Position numbers and translations under genes: made by a program. A stretch of DNA of 61,924 nucleotides from Pseudomonadota bacterium. GTDB taxonomy: Bacteria > Pseudomonadota > Gammaproteobacteria > Burkholderiales > Gallionellaceae. Position 1 is the first letter of the stretch; every line of letters starts with the position of its first letter. The stretch is from contig JAJXUI010000015.1 of NCBI GenBank assembly GCA_021782995.1, forward strand, positions 1 to 61,924. The letters are read 5' to 3'. Positions 11,070-21,317 of this stretch are shown one piece after another. The notes under the pieces are model-generated. The model was given only the letters and a program-made list of their open reading frames with translations, ran no database searches and had not been told where the DNA came from.

Positions 11070-11670
11070 AAATTCAAAAGCTACACCGTCGGGGGCAGCC
11101 CGACAGCTGGTTACTTTCTTTTGCTTCGCCAATAGAAAGTAACGAAAGAAAAGGCGACCCAGCCGTATCGCCCTTCGGGTACCTTCGGTCGAACAATAAA
11201 ATTGGGCGGCTGCGGAACTCGCACGATCTGCTGCGCAGCCACGTGCTCAGACAGTCCTCGCCTTCTCCCCAATTTTATCGTCCGCCCTCAGCGATACAGA
11301 AGGGGAATGAACTGCCAAACCCAAAAACAAAGAGCCAAACCCGGTGTGCGCGTTGCGCACACCAAAACCAAAAAACCAAGCGTGAGGGCGCAACGCGCCG
11401 TCACACAAATCCGCAGTGGCTTTTGACTATGGTCTCCCATCTCTGCCACTGAGTAGCGCAGGAAAGTCAGGGAATTCTGACGAACATGTTTGAGCACGTG
11501 GCTGCGCAGCAGATCGTGCGAGTTTGTGAGGAAGCCTGACTTGCCGAGCAACGCAAGGAATCCCGCAGGGATGGCAGGGCTGGGATCGCCTTCTTTTGAT
11601 TACTTTTCTTGGCGAAGCAAGAAAAGTAATCAGCTGTCGGGCTGCCCCCGACGGTCTTGATTCTGAATTT
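11070..11670. repeat. ~0.6 kb nested inverted-repeat element, non-coding
   Basis: Two arms of about 75-90 bp (11070-11161 and 11579-11670) are inverted copies of each other; the best-kept part includes ACCGTCGGGGGCAGCCCGAC at 11085 and its complement ending at 11655. Each arm also forms its own hairpin (stems 11110-11119/11134-11143 and 11598-11610/11619-11631), and the stems differ in sequence while keeping pairing. A second inverted pair of 36 bp lies inside (11218-11253 and 11487-11522). No credible protein is encoded. The rest of the 830-bp gap (10898-11069 and 11671-11709) holds nothing I can support. It looks like a MITE-like or structured mobile repeat. Confidence 0.8.
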
Positions 11671-11709
11671 TGTTGGGCTTCATACAACCAACCTACAAGC
11701 TCCAATTAT

Positions 11710-12297
11710 TCATACAGAGATACCCGCAGCCTTAAATAGCTGTAAAGTTCTCCCAAGTTCAGTACCAGCCATTGTTGTTCCCAACTCGCTAAAAACAGCC
11801 TGCAACATTTCCCTCAATGTAATTAATTTTATTGGATTACCTGCAATTGCTTCACGAAAGGAGATTTCTTCCTCCCATATTGTTCGATCTCCTTTCAATT
11901 CAGTTACTGCAGTCACATATGTAAACTCCCGGCTATTTGTAGCTGAGTAAATTGCCTCGATAAATGCTTCAGACCATTTATGCTTAACCAACTCACGAAA
12001 ACCTTTCCAAGCTTCTCGACCATTTGCAATTTTTCCGTCATGAATTTCTGTAATCTTTTGCGTTGGATTAAATCCAGCTTGCCAACTTTTACAACTTACA
12101 ACCCATATTTTTTCTGGTCCAGTCAGCTTCGGATGATACCCAATAACATCAATATCGCTATGATTCGAATCTTCATTCGCAATAAAATCAGGGTGATCTT
12201 TACGTGGCTTAAATTTTATATTGTGCCTAACGAAGTAACCCCTATGAATCAAATACTCCTCAACAAGTTGTTCCAATATATCCTCTTTGGCAGCCAT
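11710..12297 (-). CDS. AT-rich nuclease-like protein, possibly PD-(D/E)xK fold
   Basis: A 195-residue protein unlike its neighbours in base composition, clearly AT-richer. Residues 1-75 look like a restriction-endonuclease-like core: a helix with LVEEYLIHRGYFVRHN, then HSDIDVIGYHP (candidate acidic residue) and a beta strand WVVSCKSW with the Lys of a (D/E/Q)xK-type motif, where the acidic partner is replaced by Ser. The second half is unassigned. It sits alone between the ftsZ terminator and the inverted-repeat element, which suggests transfer with or by that element. Fold assignment is by eye; nuclease activity is not certain. Confidence 0.6.
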   Translation of the reverse strand: MAAKEDILEQLVEEYLIHRGYFVRHNIKFKPRKDHPDFIANEDSNHSDIDVIGYHPKLTGPEKIWVVSCKSWQAGFNPTQKITEIHDGKIANGREAWKGFRELVKHKWSEAFIEAIYSATNSREFTYVTAVTELKGDRTIWEEEISFREAIAGNPIKLITLREMLQAVFSELGTTMAGTELGRTLQLFKAAGISV

Positions 12298-12357
12298 AAA
12301 ACCTCCTTTCCAAAAATTCTAATGATGATCAACTAAACTAATCTGCGTCATCAAATA

Positions 12358-12393
12358 GAAATCCCCAGGCACCGGGGAATGCCTGGGGATTTC
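12358..12393 (-). terminator. Strong hairpin terminator after ftsZ
   Basis: A perfect 14-bp stem (12358-12371 with 12380-12393) and 8-base loop lies 38 bp past the ftsZ stop. On the minus strand the following bases are T/A-rich but without a clean U-tract. It probably ends the dcw transcript. Almost fully palindromic, so it could also act on transcripts coming the other way. A weaker GAGCC-GGCTC pair lies at 12410-12423. Confidence 0.7.
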
Positions 12394-12431
12394 CTTTACT
12401 GCACAATATGAGCCAAACGGCTCACTGAATA

Positions 12432-13598
12432 TCAATCAGCCTGTTTGCGCAGGAATGACGGAATATCCAGTGTCTCCACGCCGGACTGCTTCATTGCCTC
12501 TACAGTCGCCTCACGATGACGGTTGGTGCGCATCACGGCAGGCATATCCAGCTCGCGATAATCCACACCTGGCACACCCTGCGCATCGTTGGTACCGGTG
12601 CGCTGTTCATAGGCCAGAACAGGCTTCGGCTGGCTGCTACGCACAGGCTTGCCCAGACCAGTAGCAACAATGGTCACGCGCAGTGCATCTTCCATGTTCT
12701 CGTCGAATACCTGGCCTACGATCACGGTGGCATCATCTGCAGCCACACTGCGTACACAATTCATCACATCCTTGTACTCGCGCATGGTGAAGTTTGCGCT
12801 GGCGGTGATGTTGACCAGTACGCCGCGCGCGCCGGAGAGGTCCACATCTTCCAGTAGCGGGCTGGACATTGCGCTCTTTGCAGCTTTCTGCGCACGCTCG
12901 GAGCCTGTAGATGTTGCCGAACCCATCATCGCCATGCCGTTTTCCGACATCAGCGTGCGTACGTCGGCGAAGTCGACGTTGATCATGCCATCGACATTGA
13001 TCACTTCGGCGATGCCGGCAACGGCACCCTGCAGCACGCCGTTCGAAGCACGGTAGGCATCGACCAGGGTGGTATCTTCACCCAGCACAGTCATCAATTT
13101 TTCATTCGGCACGATGATCAGCGAATCGACATGTTCAGTCAGTTCCTGGATGCCTTCCTGGGCAAGCTGCATGCGCTTGCGCTCATGTTCGAAGGGCTTG
13201 GTCACCACGGCCACCACCAGGATGCCCAGCTCCTTAGCCACTTGCGCTACCACCGGGGCTGCACCGGTACCCGTACCGCCGCCCATGCCGGCGGTGATGA
13301 ACACCATGTCCACGCCATTCAGCAGTTCTGCGATGCGGTCGCGGTCTTCCAGTGCGGCAGCCTTTCCCACTTCAGGCTTGGCGCCCGCGCCAAGTCCTTT
13401 GGTCAGGCTGCGGCCGATCTGCAGCTGATTGACGGCCTTGTTGCTGCGCAAGGCCTGTGCATCGGTATTGATTGCGATAAATTCCACACCTTGCACATTC
13501 TGCTCGATCATGTGGTTGATTGCATTGCCGCCACAACCACCCACTCCGATCACCTTGATCTGTGCACCCTGAGTCTGCTCATCCATGATTTCAAACAT
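12432..13598 (-). CDS. ftsZ: Cell division GTPase FtsZ
   Basis: Tubulin-like GTPase that polymerises into the Z-ring and scaffolds division. The G-box GGGTGTGAAP is intact, the N-terminus has IKVIGVGGCGGNAINHM, and the C-terminal interaction peptide LDIPSFLRKQAD, which binds FtsA and ZipA, is present. I chose ATG 13598, preceded by GGGGAGAAG, over a TTG 18 bases upstream that contains this ribosome site in its coding part. Length is then 388 residues. It is the last dcw gene here and is followed by a strong hairpin. Confidence 0.98.
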   Translation of the reverse strand: MFEIMDEQTQGAQIKVIGVGGCGGNAINHMIEQNVQGVEFIAINTDAQALRSNKAVNQLQIGRSLTKGLGAGAKPEVGKAAALEDRDRIAELLNGVDMVFITAGMGGGTGTGAAPVVAQVAKELGILVVAVVTKPFEHERKRMQLAQEGIQELTEHVDSLIIVPNEKLMTVLGEDTTLVDAYRASNGVLQGAVAGIAEVINVDGMINVDFADVRTLMSENGMAMMGSATSTGSERAQKAAKSAMSSPLLEDVDLSGARGVLVNITASANFTMREYKDVMNCVRSVAADDATVIVGQVFDENMEDALRVTIVATGLGKPVRSSQPKPVLAYEQRTGTNDAQGVPGVDYRELDMPAVMRTNRHREATVEAMKQSGVETLDIPSFLRKQAD

Positions 13599-13655
13599 AG
13601 TCTTCTCCCCGTTCAAACAATTTCAATAACCCAAATAAAATCAACTTCCATTGCT

Positions 13656-14897
13656 TCAGAAATTCTTCTGCACCCACGCCTTCATTCTTGCCAGCACATC
13701 TCCCAGCGAAGCTGACTGCATCCTTGCCACGCTGTCACGCTGCTGCTGATCGAGCCCGTATTGCAGCAAGCCGATGGCGGTTGCGTACCGCGGCGTTTTC
13801 ACCACATCGGCCAATCCACCCACATAGCGCGGCACACCCAGACGCACCGGCATATGGAAGATTTCTTCGCCCAGTTCCACCATGCCCTGCATCGCCGCGC
13901 TGCCGCCGGTAATGACGATGCCGGAAGACAGCAGATCCTCGAAACCACTGCGCCGCAGTTCAGCCTGCACCAGAGAATACAGCTCTTCCACCCGCGGCTC
14001 GATCACTTCGGCCAGCGTCTGCCGCGACAGCATGCGCGAGCCGCGCTCGCCCACGCCCGGCACCTCGATCGGCGCATCGGTGGCCAGCTGGCGCAGGGCG
14101 CAACCGTACTTGATCTTGATGTCTTCCGCATCCTTGGTGGGTGTGCGCAACGCCATCGCAATGTCATTGGTGATCTGGTCACCGGCAATCGGGATCACCG
14201 CAGTATGACGGATTGCGCCACCGGTGAAGATCGCGATATCGGTAGTGCCGCCACCGATATCGATCAGGCATACGCCCAGCTCCTTTTCGTCATCTGCCAG
14301 CACGGCCTTGCTTGACGCCAGCGGCTGCAGGATCATCTCGCTCACTTCCAGCCCGCTGCGATGCACGCATTTCAGGATGTTCTGAACCGCAGCCACTGCA
14401 CCGATGACGATATGCACTTCCACTTCCAGTTTCATGCCGCTCATGCCCAGCGGCTTCTTGATGCCTTCCTGGCCGTCGATGGTGAATTCCTGCTCCAGGA
14501 TGTGCAGCGTCTGCTGGTCACTGGGCAAGCTCAACGAACTTGCGGTTTCCACCACGCGGTCGATGTCGAACTGCGTGACTTCCTTGTCCTTGATCTTCAC
14601 CATGCCCTTGCCGTTGGTACCCTTGATATGGCTGCCGGCAATGCCGGTGACCACACTGGTGATCTTGCAGTCCGCCATCAGCTCTGCTGTTTCCAGCGAG
14701 CGGCGGATGGCATCCACCGTGGCATCGATATTGACGACCATGCCCTTTTTCATGCCGGATGACTCATTCATGCCGACACCGATGACTTCCAGCGTGCCTT
14801 CCGGCATGATTTCGCCGACGATCGTCACGATCTTCGATGTGCCGATATCCAGCCCGACTATGATGTTTTTGGCATCCCTGTTGATCTTCATCGCCAT
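13656..14897 (-). CDS. ftsA: Cell division protein FtsA
   Basis: Actin-like ATPase that ties FtsZ filaments to the membrane and recruits later division proteins. The N-terminal phosphate-1 motif is GLDIGTSKI, the phosphate-2 motif is LIDIGGGTTDIAI, and the C-terminus ends with an amphipathic membrane-targeting stretch (ARMKAWVQKNF). The 413-residue length is normal. The start has AGGGGAT at good distance, and the gene begins 4 bp after the ftsQ stop. Confidence 0.97.
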   Translation of the reverse strand: MAMKINRDAKNIIVGLDIGTSKIVTIVGEIMPEGTLEVIGVGMNESSGMKKGMVVNIDATVDAIRRSLETAELMADCKITSVVTGIAGSHIKGTNGKGMVKIKDKEVTQFDIDRVVETASSLSLPSDQQTLHILEQEFTIDGQEGIKKPLGMSGMKLEVEVHIVIGAVAAVQNILKCVHRSGLEVSEMILQPLASSKAVLADDEKELGVCLIDIGGGTTDIAIFTGGAIRHTAVIPIAGDQITNDIAMALRTPTKDAEDIKIKYGCALRQLATDAPIEVPGVGERGSRMLSRQTLAEVIEPRVEELYSLVQAELRRSGFEDLLSSGIVITGGSAAMQGMVELGEEIFHMPVRLGVPRYVGGLADVVKTPRYATAIGLLQYGLDQQQRDSVARMQSASLGDVLARMKAWVQKNF

Positions 14898-14901
14898 GCC
14901 G

Positions 14902-15639
14902 CTATCCCCTGCTTACCGTTTTCCTGTTTCTGTTCATAGCTGCCTCTGTGACTTCACTCACCGCAAACCCGTTTCGATAGCGCATGTCCACACGCTTTAC
15001 CCTGTCTGCCAGCTGCGCAATACTGTACGGATATACTGCAACAAACCTTGCCAGACGTTGCTGCACCTGATCACGCCCAAGCTCCAGTGTCATGCCGCTT
15101 TCCAGCTGCAGCTCCCACGAAAACCGGGGCGACAGGCTGATCTTCGCGATCTTCTGGTTCACTGACGACAGCTGCTTGCTGCAATCCTCATACATTTCTG
15201 CCACCTGGGCCGACGTATCCGGCTCCCCATAAAATTGCGGCAATGCTTCATTCACCTGGCCATCGAATACCTCACCATAAGTATTCACCAACTGCGTATC
15301 GTTCCAGTGCGCCAGCGGTTTGTGTTCTTCCAGTGCAACTTCAAGTCCCCACGGGAAAATCCTGCGCACGCCCACTTTTCTCACCCAGGGCAGCTGCTCG
15401 AACACCTTGCGCGTCTTTACCAGATCCACCGTAAAGAAGCTGCCCCCCACCGTCTGCCGGATTACGCGGTCCACCTGCTTCACATCCACATGCTGCGGCA
15501 CACTGGCGAGCTGTACTGTTCGCAAACGAAATGCCGGCAGCTGCAACACATAATGCATCACGCCATATATCACCAGCACTGTGCTGCATGCCAGCAAGGC
15601 AATGGTGAAAAGGCGCTGCAGATGCGGCCTATCCCACAT
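14902..15639 (-). CDS. ftsQ: Cell division protein FtsQ
   Basis: Bitopic inner-membrane protein that links early and late division proteins, binding FtsB/FtsL in the periplasm. It has a short cytoplasmic tail, one membrane helix (about residues 10-30), a POTRA domain ([16 protein letters not shown] region) and the FtsQ domain with [30 protein letters not shown]. Length 245 residues is usual. The start overlaps the end of ddl by 11 bp, indicating coupling. Confidence 0.96.
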   Translation of the reverse strand: MWDRPHLQRLFTIALLACSTVLVIYGVMHYVLQLPAFRLRTVQLASVPQHVDVKQVDRVIRQTVGGSFFTVDLVKTRKVFEQLPWVRKVGVRRIFPWGLEVALEEHKPLAHWNDTQLVNTYGEVFDGQVNEALPQFYGEPDTSAQVAEMYEDCSKQLSSVNQKIAKISLSPRFSWELQLESGMTLELGRDQVQQRLARFVAVYPYSIAQLADRVKRVDMRYRNGFAVSEVTEAAMNRNRKTVSRG

Positions 15640-16570
15640 GCGCCAGCTCCAGGACTTCCAGCACCAGCTGATCGAAACTGCGACCTGTTGCCCGCGCCGC
15701 CATCGGCACCAGGCTATGGTCAGTCATGCCAGGCGATGTGTTCGCTTCCAGCAAATACAGCGTCCCATCCACATCGCGCAGGAAATCCACGCGCCCCCAG
15801 CCTTGACCACCCAGCGCCACGAACCCCCGCAATGCAAGTTCACGCATTTCTGCTTCCTTGTCTGGTGCCAAGTCGCTCGGACAGAGGTACTGGGTATCAT
15901 CGCTCAGGTACTTCGCCTCATAATCATAAAACTCATTGGCCGGAATAATGCGTATGGTCGGCAATGCCTCGTTACCAAGAATGCCTGCAGTGTATTCACC
16001 ACCGCCGATGAATTTTTCTGCAATCACCAACGTGTCATGCCTTGCAGCTTCTGCATAAGCTGCGGGCAGCTCGCCCACACTTTTCACTTTGCTTATGCCG
16101 ACACTGGATCCTTCATTCGCCGGCTTCACAAACAAAGGCAGCCCCAGCTTGCTCACTACTGCGTTCCAGTCACTGCCACGATCAATCAGCATGAATTCGG
16201 GCACTGGCAATCCTGCAGCCTGCCATACCAGCTTGCTGCGGAATTTGTCCATGCCCAATGCACTCGCCATTACCCCGCTTCCGGTATAGGGCAGACCCAT
16301 CAGTTCCAGCGCACCCTGCACGGTACCATCTTCGCCATAACGTCCATGCAGCGCGATGAATACGCGATCGAATTTCTGCGCTTTCAGTTCGTGCAGGTCC
16401 TGCTTTGCCGGATCAAAGGCATGTGCATCCACGCCGCTGCGCCGCAATGCTGCCAATACCGCGCTACCGCTTTTCAGCGATACTTCACGTTCGGCAGATT
16501 TTCCGCCAAACAACACGGCCACCTTACCAAAAGATTTCGGATCTTTCCTGTCCACTTTGCTACTCATCAT
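15629..16570 (-). CDS. ddl: D-alanine--D-alanine ligase
   Basis: Cytosolic ATP-grasp enzyme that joins two D-Ala for the end of the peptidoglycan stem peptide. Signature stretches seen are [19 protein letters not shown] near the N-terminus, [14 protein letters not shown], and the C-terminal [15 protein letters not shown] of the metal/ADP site. The 313-residue length is typical for DdlB. It overlaps the upstream murB by 4 bp (ATGA) and the downstream ftsQ by 11 bp. Confidence 0.97.
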   Translation of the reverse strand: MMSSKVDRKDPKSFGKVAVLFGGKSAEREVSLKSGSAVLAALRRSGVDAHAFDPAKQDLHELKAQKFDRVFIALHGRYGEDGTVQGALELMGLPYTGSGVMASALGMDKFRSKLVWQAAGLPVPEFMLIDRGSDWNAVVSKLGLPLFVKPANEGSSVGISKVKSVGELPAAYAEAARHDTLVIAEKFIGGGEYTAGILGNEALPTIRIIPANEFYDYEAKYLSDDTQYLCPSDLAPDKEAEMRELALRGFVALGGQGWGRVDFLRDVDGTLYLLEANTSPGMTDHSLVPMAARATGRSFDQLVLEVLELAHVG

Positions 16571-17493
16571 GCTTCACCCACAATTCGCACTTCCGGGTGC
16601 AACTCCACACCCGTTTTCTGTTTCACTTCCGCCTGTACTTCAAAAATCAGGCTTTCTATATCCTTTGCTGTCGCCTCGCCGAGGTTGACGATGAAATTCG
16701 CATGTTTCAGCGACACCTGCGCCCCGCCTATGGTCTTGCCCTTCAGCCCGCAACTTTCTATCAAGCGGGCAGCATGGTCGCCCGGCGGATTGCGGAACAC
16801 AGAACCGGCATTCGGCATGTTTAGCGGCTGAGTAGCGATACGCTTGCCCAAAAGCTCCCTGATTTCCTGACGCGAAGTCTCGCCGTCACCCGGCTGCAAT
16901 TTCAGCCAGGCTCCCACAAACAACTCGCCAGGAATATCCGCATGCTCCACTTTTCGCTTCACATGACGATAGGCAATTTCATATTCTTCTGGCATACGCT
17001 CATGCAATACGCCCTGTCGATCCATCGTCTGCACACGCTGTACGACATTCCAGGTTTCCCCGCCATAGCAGCCGGCATTCATTGCCAGCATGCCGCCTAC
17101 CGTACCGGGAATCCCTGCAAAAAACTCCCCGCCACGCAAGTCATGTTTCGCCGCATAGCGAGCCAGTTTCGCACCGGGTATACCCGCTTGCGCATAGATC
17201 ATGCCACCGGCTTCCAGGCGCATCTCGTTCAGTGCAGCGTGCATCAGCAACACCGTGCCACGCAAACCGCCATCACGCACCAGCAAGTTGCTGCCCAGGC
17301 CCACGACATAGAGTGGTGCATCCTGCGGCAGCTTGTGCATGAATACCTGCAGGTCAGCCAAATCCACAGGCTGGTACAAGCCTGCCGCTACGCCACCCGC
17401 ACGCCAGCTGGTATGACGGTGCATAGGCGCCCGCACGGTCAAGGTGCCGCGCAGTTCCTGTGCATTGAGATGTTTGCCTTCACTCATGTTCAT
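16567..17493 (-). CDS. murB: UDP-N-acetylenolpyruvoylglucosamine reductase MurB
   Basis: FAD enzyme that reduces the enolpyruvyl group to give UDP-MurNAc, using NADPH. FAD-binding features are [17 protein letters not shown] and [18 protein letters not shown]; near the C-terminus GSVFRNP carries the catalytic Ser. A second in-frame ATG lies six bases after the first, so the exact start is open by two residues. At 308 residues it is a short type I-like form. It follows murC by 23 bp. Confidence 0.96.
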   Translation of the reverse strand: MNMSEGKHLNAQELRGTLTVRAPMHRHTSWRAGGVAAGLYQPVDLADLQVFMHKLPQDAPLYVVGLGSNLLVRDGGLRGTVLLMHAALNEMRLEAGGMIYAQAGIPGAKLARYAAKHDLRGGEFFAGIPGTVGGMLAMNAGCYGGETWNVVQRVQTMDRQGVLHERMPEEYEIAYRHVKRKVEHADIPGELFVGAWLKLQPGDGETSRQEIRELLGKRIATQPLNMPNAGSVFRNPPGDHAARLIESCGLKGKTIGGAQVSLKHANFIVNLGEATAKDIESLIFEVQAEVKQKTGVELHPEVRIVGEA

Positions 17494-17516
17494 GCAGATT
17501 TAAGTTGCCTACCCAT

Positions 17517-18920
17517 TTACTTTGCACCCGCCAGGGCTTTCACCAGGTTGCCCACCACGCCAATCGAACCTGCGCCCATCGTGATCACCACATCGCCCGC
17601 TTTCGCGATATTCATGATGCTCTGCGGCATTTCACGGATATCTTCCACAAACACCGTTTCGGTATGGCCTGCCACGCGCAGCGCGCGCATCAGCGCACGT
17701 CCATCTGCTGCCACAACTGGCGTTTCACCTGCCGCATACACTTCTGCCAGCAACAAAGCATCGACCGTGCCAAGAATTTTCACGAAGTCCTCAAACAGGT
17801 CACGCGTGCGTGAATAACGGTGTGGCTGGAACGCCAGTACCAGGCGTCTTCCGGGAAATGCGCCGCGTACTGCTGACAGCGTGGCCGCCATTTCCACCGG
17901 GTGATGTCCGTAGTCGTCCAGCAGGGTAAAGCTTTCGCCATTTGCAAGCGGAATTTCTCCATAGCGCTGCATGCGACGACCGACACCCTGGAATTCTGCC
18001 AGTGCCGCCACGATGGCTTTTTCATCAATCCCCACTTCCAGTGCGACTGATATGGCCGCCAGTGCATTCAGCACGTTATGCATGCCGGCCAGGTTCAGCG
18101 TCACCTCAAGATCAATCGGCACACTGTTATGACGGCAAAGTGCCGTGAATTTCATCCTGCCTTCACTGTGCTGCACATTGACTGCACGTACCTGAGCATC
18201 TTCGGAAAAACCATAGGTGGTAATCGGCTTGGAGATGCGCGGCATGATGGCGCGAATATTAGGGTCATCCACGCACAGCATCGCACGCCCCCAGAATGGC
18301 AGCAGCTCGATGAAATCAACAAATGCCTGCTGCAGCTTGCTGAAATCATGACCATAGGTTTCCATGTGGTCGGCATCGATATTGGTTACCACCGCAAGGA
18401 TGGGATGCAGGTGCAGGAATGAGGCGTCCGACTCGTCCGCTTCCGCTACCAGATAGTCGCCCTGCCCCAGCTGAGCATTGGTACCGCTGCTGTTCAGCCT
18501 GCCTCCAATGACATAGGTCGGGTCTACCCCGCCTTTGGCAAGCACGCTCGCCGTCAGGCTGGTTGTCGTTGTTTTGCCGTGCGTACCGGCAATTGCAATG
18601 CCCTGCTTCAACCGCATCAGCTCGGCCAGCATCATTGCGCGCGGCACGATCGGAATCTTGCGCGCACGAGCCGCGACCACCTCCGGATTGTCTGCCTTCA
18701 CTGCCGTAGATACCACCACTGCATCCGCATCGGTCAGGTTGCCCTCCGCATGACCGACATACACTTTTGCCCCCAGGTTTTTCAGGCGCTGGGTAGCTGC
18801 ACTGTCGGCAAGGTCAGAGCCGCTGACCTGATAACCCTGGTTGAGCAGCACCTCGGCGATGCCATTCATCCCCGAACCACCGATACCGACAAAATGGATA
18901 TGTTTGATCTTGTGTTTCAT
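17517..18920 (-). CDS. murC: UDP-N-acetylmuramate--L-alanine ligase MurC
   Basis: First of the Mur ligases; adds L-Ala to UDP-MurNAc with ATP in the cytosol. N-terminal Rossmann motif [18 protein letters not shown]-loop [11 protein letters not shown], and the C-terminal domain with DDYGHHPVE (the MurC-typical DYGHHP) are present. At 467 residues it is full length. It starts 13 bp after murG's stop and is part of the overlapping dcw chain. Confidence 0.98.
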   Translation of the reverse strand: MKHKIKHIHFVGIGGSGMNGIAEVLLNQGYQVSGSDLADSAATQRLKNLGAKVYVGHAEGNLTDADAVVVSTAVKADNPEVVAARARKIPIVPRAMMLAELMRLKQGIAIAGTHGKTTTTSLTASVLAKGGVDPTYVIGGRLNSSGTNAQLGQGDYLVAEADESDASFLHLHPILAVVTNIDADHMETYGHDFSKLQQAFVDFIELLPFWGRAMLCVDDPNIRAIMPRISKPITTYGFSEDAQVRAVNVQHSEGRMKFTALCRHNSVPIDLEVTLNLAGMHNVLNALAAISVALEVGIDEKAIVAALAEFQGVGRRMQRYGEIPLANGESFTLLDDYGHHPVEMAATLSAVRGAFPGRRLVLAFQPHRYSRTRDLFEDFVKILGTVDALLLAEVYAAGETPVVAADGRALMRALRVAGHTETVFVEDIREMPQSIMNIAKAGDVVITMGAGSIGVVGNLVKALAGAK

Positions 18921-18933
18921 TCAGCCTGTACTT

Positions 18934-19995
18934 TCATTTCGCCAATTCCTTGCATACGCCTGCCACTTTAATTGCTGCATCCGGCTGCGCCAGCTTGCGT
19001 GCACAAAATGCCATCTGCAATGCTTTCTCCCGGGAGATACCCTCAATGATGTCGGCCAGCCGCCGCGGCGCCAGCGCCTCCTGTGGCAGCAGCACGGCAG
19101 CGCCCGCTTCGCTCAGGAATTTTGCATTTGCCGTCTGGTGGTCATCTACCGCGTAGGGATAGGGTATGAGGATGCTGGCCACACCTGCCGCAGCCAGCTC
19201 CGCAATGGTCAAAGCACCCGCACGGCAGATCACAAGATCCGCCCAGGCGTAGTAATGCGCCATATCATCCAGGAAAGGCCTGATTTCTGCCGGAATGCCG
19301 GCCGATTCATACAATTCCTTCACATCCTCATACTGTTTCTTGCCAGTCTGGTGCACCACCTGAGGCTCGTTTTCCTGCGGCAGGCAGAACAAGGCCTGCG
19401 GCAACATCTCGTTCAGTGCCTGCGCACCAAGGCTGCCCCCCACCACCAGCACATTCATCACGCCGTTGCGCGCGTCATACCTTTCCTGCGGATCGGGCAA
19501 TGCGGATATTGCCGCGCGCACCGGATTGCCACACCAAGTGCCCCCCTGGATCGCATTCGGGAAGCCACACATCACCCGAGAGGCAATCTTGGCCAGAACC
19601 CTGTTGCTCAACCCGGCGATCGAATTCTGCTCGTGAATGACCAGCGGCTTTCCTAACAACACTGCCACCACGCCACCCGGGAAAGTGATGTAGCCCCCCA
19701 TGCCCAGCACCACATCCGGCCGATGACGGAACATCGCCACTGCACTCTGCCATATTGCAATCAGCAAATTGAATGGCAGCATGAGCTTGCGCAGCAAACC
19801 CTTGCCACGCAACCCGCCAAACCGCACCAGCGCGATGTCATATCCATGCCTGCTCACCAGTTCGGCTTCCATGCTGTTTGGAGCACCCAGCCAGATCACC
19901 TTCCAGCCTTCATTTTTCAGAACATCGGCGACAGCCAGCCCCGGGTAGATATGCCCACCCGTACCGCCCGCCATGATCATGATCGTTCTGCTCAT
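18934..19995 (-). CDS. murG: Lipid II synthase, UDP-GlcNAc transferase MurG
   Basis: Peripheral inner-membrane GT28 glycosyltransferase that adds GlcNAc to lipid I. The N-terminal GGTGGHIYPGLAVA loop and the C-terminal donor-site segment (CRAGALTIAELAAAG) are clear. Length 353 residues is normal. It is separated from ftsW by 125 bp, the widest gap in the cluster, with an AT-rich leader (AAATAATTTATT before ATG) and no visible Shine-Dalgarno; a separate internal promoter there is possible but no motif stands out. Confidence 0.97.
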   Translation of the reverse strand: MSRTIMIMAGGTGGHIYPGLAVADVLKNEGWKVIWLGAPNSMEAELVSRHGYDIALVRFGGLRGKGLLRKLMLPFNLLIAIWQSAVAMFRHRPDVVLGMGGYITFPGGVVAVLLGKPLVIHEQNSIAGLSNRVLAKIASRVMCGFPNAIQGGTWCGNPVRAAISALPDPQERYDARNGVMNVLVVGGSLGAQALNEMLPQALFCLPQENEPQVVHQTGKKQYEDVKELYESAGIPAEIRPFLDDMAHYYAWADLVICRAGALTIAELAAAGVASILIPYPYAVDDHQTANAKFLSEAGAAVLLPQEALAPRRLADIIEGISREKALQMAFCARKLAQPDAAIKVAGVCKELAK

Positions 19996-20120
19996 AATAA
20001 ATTATTTAATATATTCAATATCTTATATAAATTCCGCACAGCCTGTTCCAGCCACAAAATCAACAGCGTGATTCACATTCATTCGACAGTTTGCCTGCAC
20101 CGCAATCACCCATTGAGACT

Positions 20121-21317
20121 TCATATCGTCTGTCCTCGCATCAATCGGCGATTTTCCCAATCTATCCTCAGCAATATTGCAATCGCAACGCAGTTCACCA
20201 CGATGCCGCTTCCGCCAAAACTCATCAGTGGCAACGTCAAACCTTTAGTAGGCAATATGCCCATGTTTACGCCGATGTTGATCATCGCCTGGATGCCAAT
20301 CCACGCAGCAATACCCTGAGCCACCAGTGCGGCAAACAGGCGATCCAGCATTGCGGCCTGGCGGCCGATCGCAAATGCCCTTACGATCAACCAGCCGAAC
20401 AGCACGATGACTGCCGTGACCCCCACCAAACCCATTTCTTCGCCGATTACCGACAACAGGAAATCAGTGTGCGCTTCCGGCAGGTAGAAAAGTTTTTCCA
20501 CGCTCGCCCCCAGCCCAACGCCAAATACCTCACCCCGACCCAGTGCAATCAACGCATGGCTCAGCTGGTAACCGGTACCGAAGGGGTCAGCCCACGGATC
20601 CATGAAGCTGGTCACACGCTTGATGCGATATGGCGAAAAAATGATCAGGGCTGTAAATGCCGCCGGCAGTGCCATCGACAGTGCCGCAAACACTTTCAGC
20701 TTGTAGCCCCCCAGCCACAGGGTGCTCATCGCTATCGCACAGATCACCACAAACGCCCCCATGTCCGGTTCGCTCAGCAGCAATACGCCCACCACAAGCA
20801 TCACGAAAAACATCGGAACGAAGGCCTTGGTGAAACTGTTTTTCACCACACCCTTGCGCACCGTGTAATCCGCCGCATACAGCACCACAAACATCTTCAT
20901 CAATTCAGATGGCTGCAGGTTGATGATGAACAATGACAGCCAGCGACGGCTGCCGTTCACTTCCTTGCCTACGCCTGGAATCAGCACCAGCGCCAGCAAT
21001 ATCACCCCCGCAATGAACAGCCATGGCGCCAGCTGTTGCCATATCTTGCTGGGCATCTGGAAAACCATCGCACCGGCGACAAGTCCCAGCAGGATGTACA
21101 TGCCATGTCGCAACAGGAAATAGGTCTGCTGGTACCCGGTTGCCTTCGATGCTTCCGCGGTTGCAATGGAAGACGAATACACCATTACCAGACCGAATGA
21201 CAGCAAGGCTATTACCACCCATACCAGCACATTGTCATATTCCGCAGTCTGCAGCTTGCCTGCCGCAGCGCGATGTGCCGGCTGTGCTGCAAACAGCTTG
21301 AGGAATGCGCTCATCAT
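20121..21317 (-). CDS. ftsW: Peptidoglycan polymerase / division protein FtsW
   Basis: SEDS-family glycosyltransferase with about ten membrane helices that polymerises lipid II at the septum together with FtsI. SEDS signatures visible are [12 protein letters not shown], the [21 protein letters not shown] loop region, and the C-terminal [16 protein letters not shown]. The N-terminal cytoplasmic tail of about 30 residues is typical. Start overlaps the murD stop by ATGA. Confidence 0.97.
   Translation of the reverse strand: MMSAFLKLFAAQPAHRAAAGKLQTAEYDNVLVWVVIALLSFGLVMVYSSSIATAEASKATGYQQTYFLLRHGMYILLGLVAGAMVFQMPSKIWQQLAPWLFIAGVILLALVLIPGVGKEVNGSRRWLSLFIINLQPSELMKMFVVLYAADYTVRKGVVKNSFTKAFVPMFFVMLVVGVLLLSEPDMGAFVVICAIAMSTLWLGGYKLKVFAALSMALPAAFTALIIFSPYRIKRVTSFMDPWADPFGTGYQLSHALIALGRGEVFGVGLGASVEKLFYLPEAHTDFLLSVIGEEMGLVGVTAVIVLFGWLIVRAFAIGRQAAMLDRLFAALVAQGIAAWIGIQAMINIGVNMGILPTKGLTLPLMSFGGSGIVVNCVAIAILLRIDWENRRLMRGQTI

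Noticed and set aside
11202..11705. Protein-coding ORFs inside the inverted-repeat element
   Set aside because: Several frames are open for 70-90 codons but they follow the palindromes, show no family signal and have no ribosome sites.
15581..16831. 416-codon plus-strand ORF opposite ddl and murB
   Set aside because: Antisense to two clear Mur-pathway genes; no recognisable domain.
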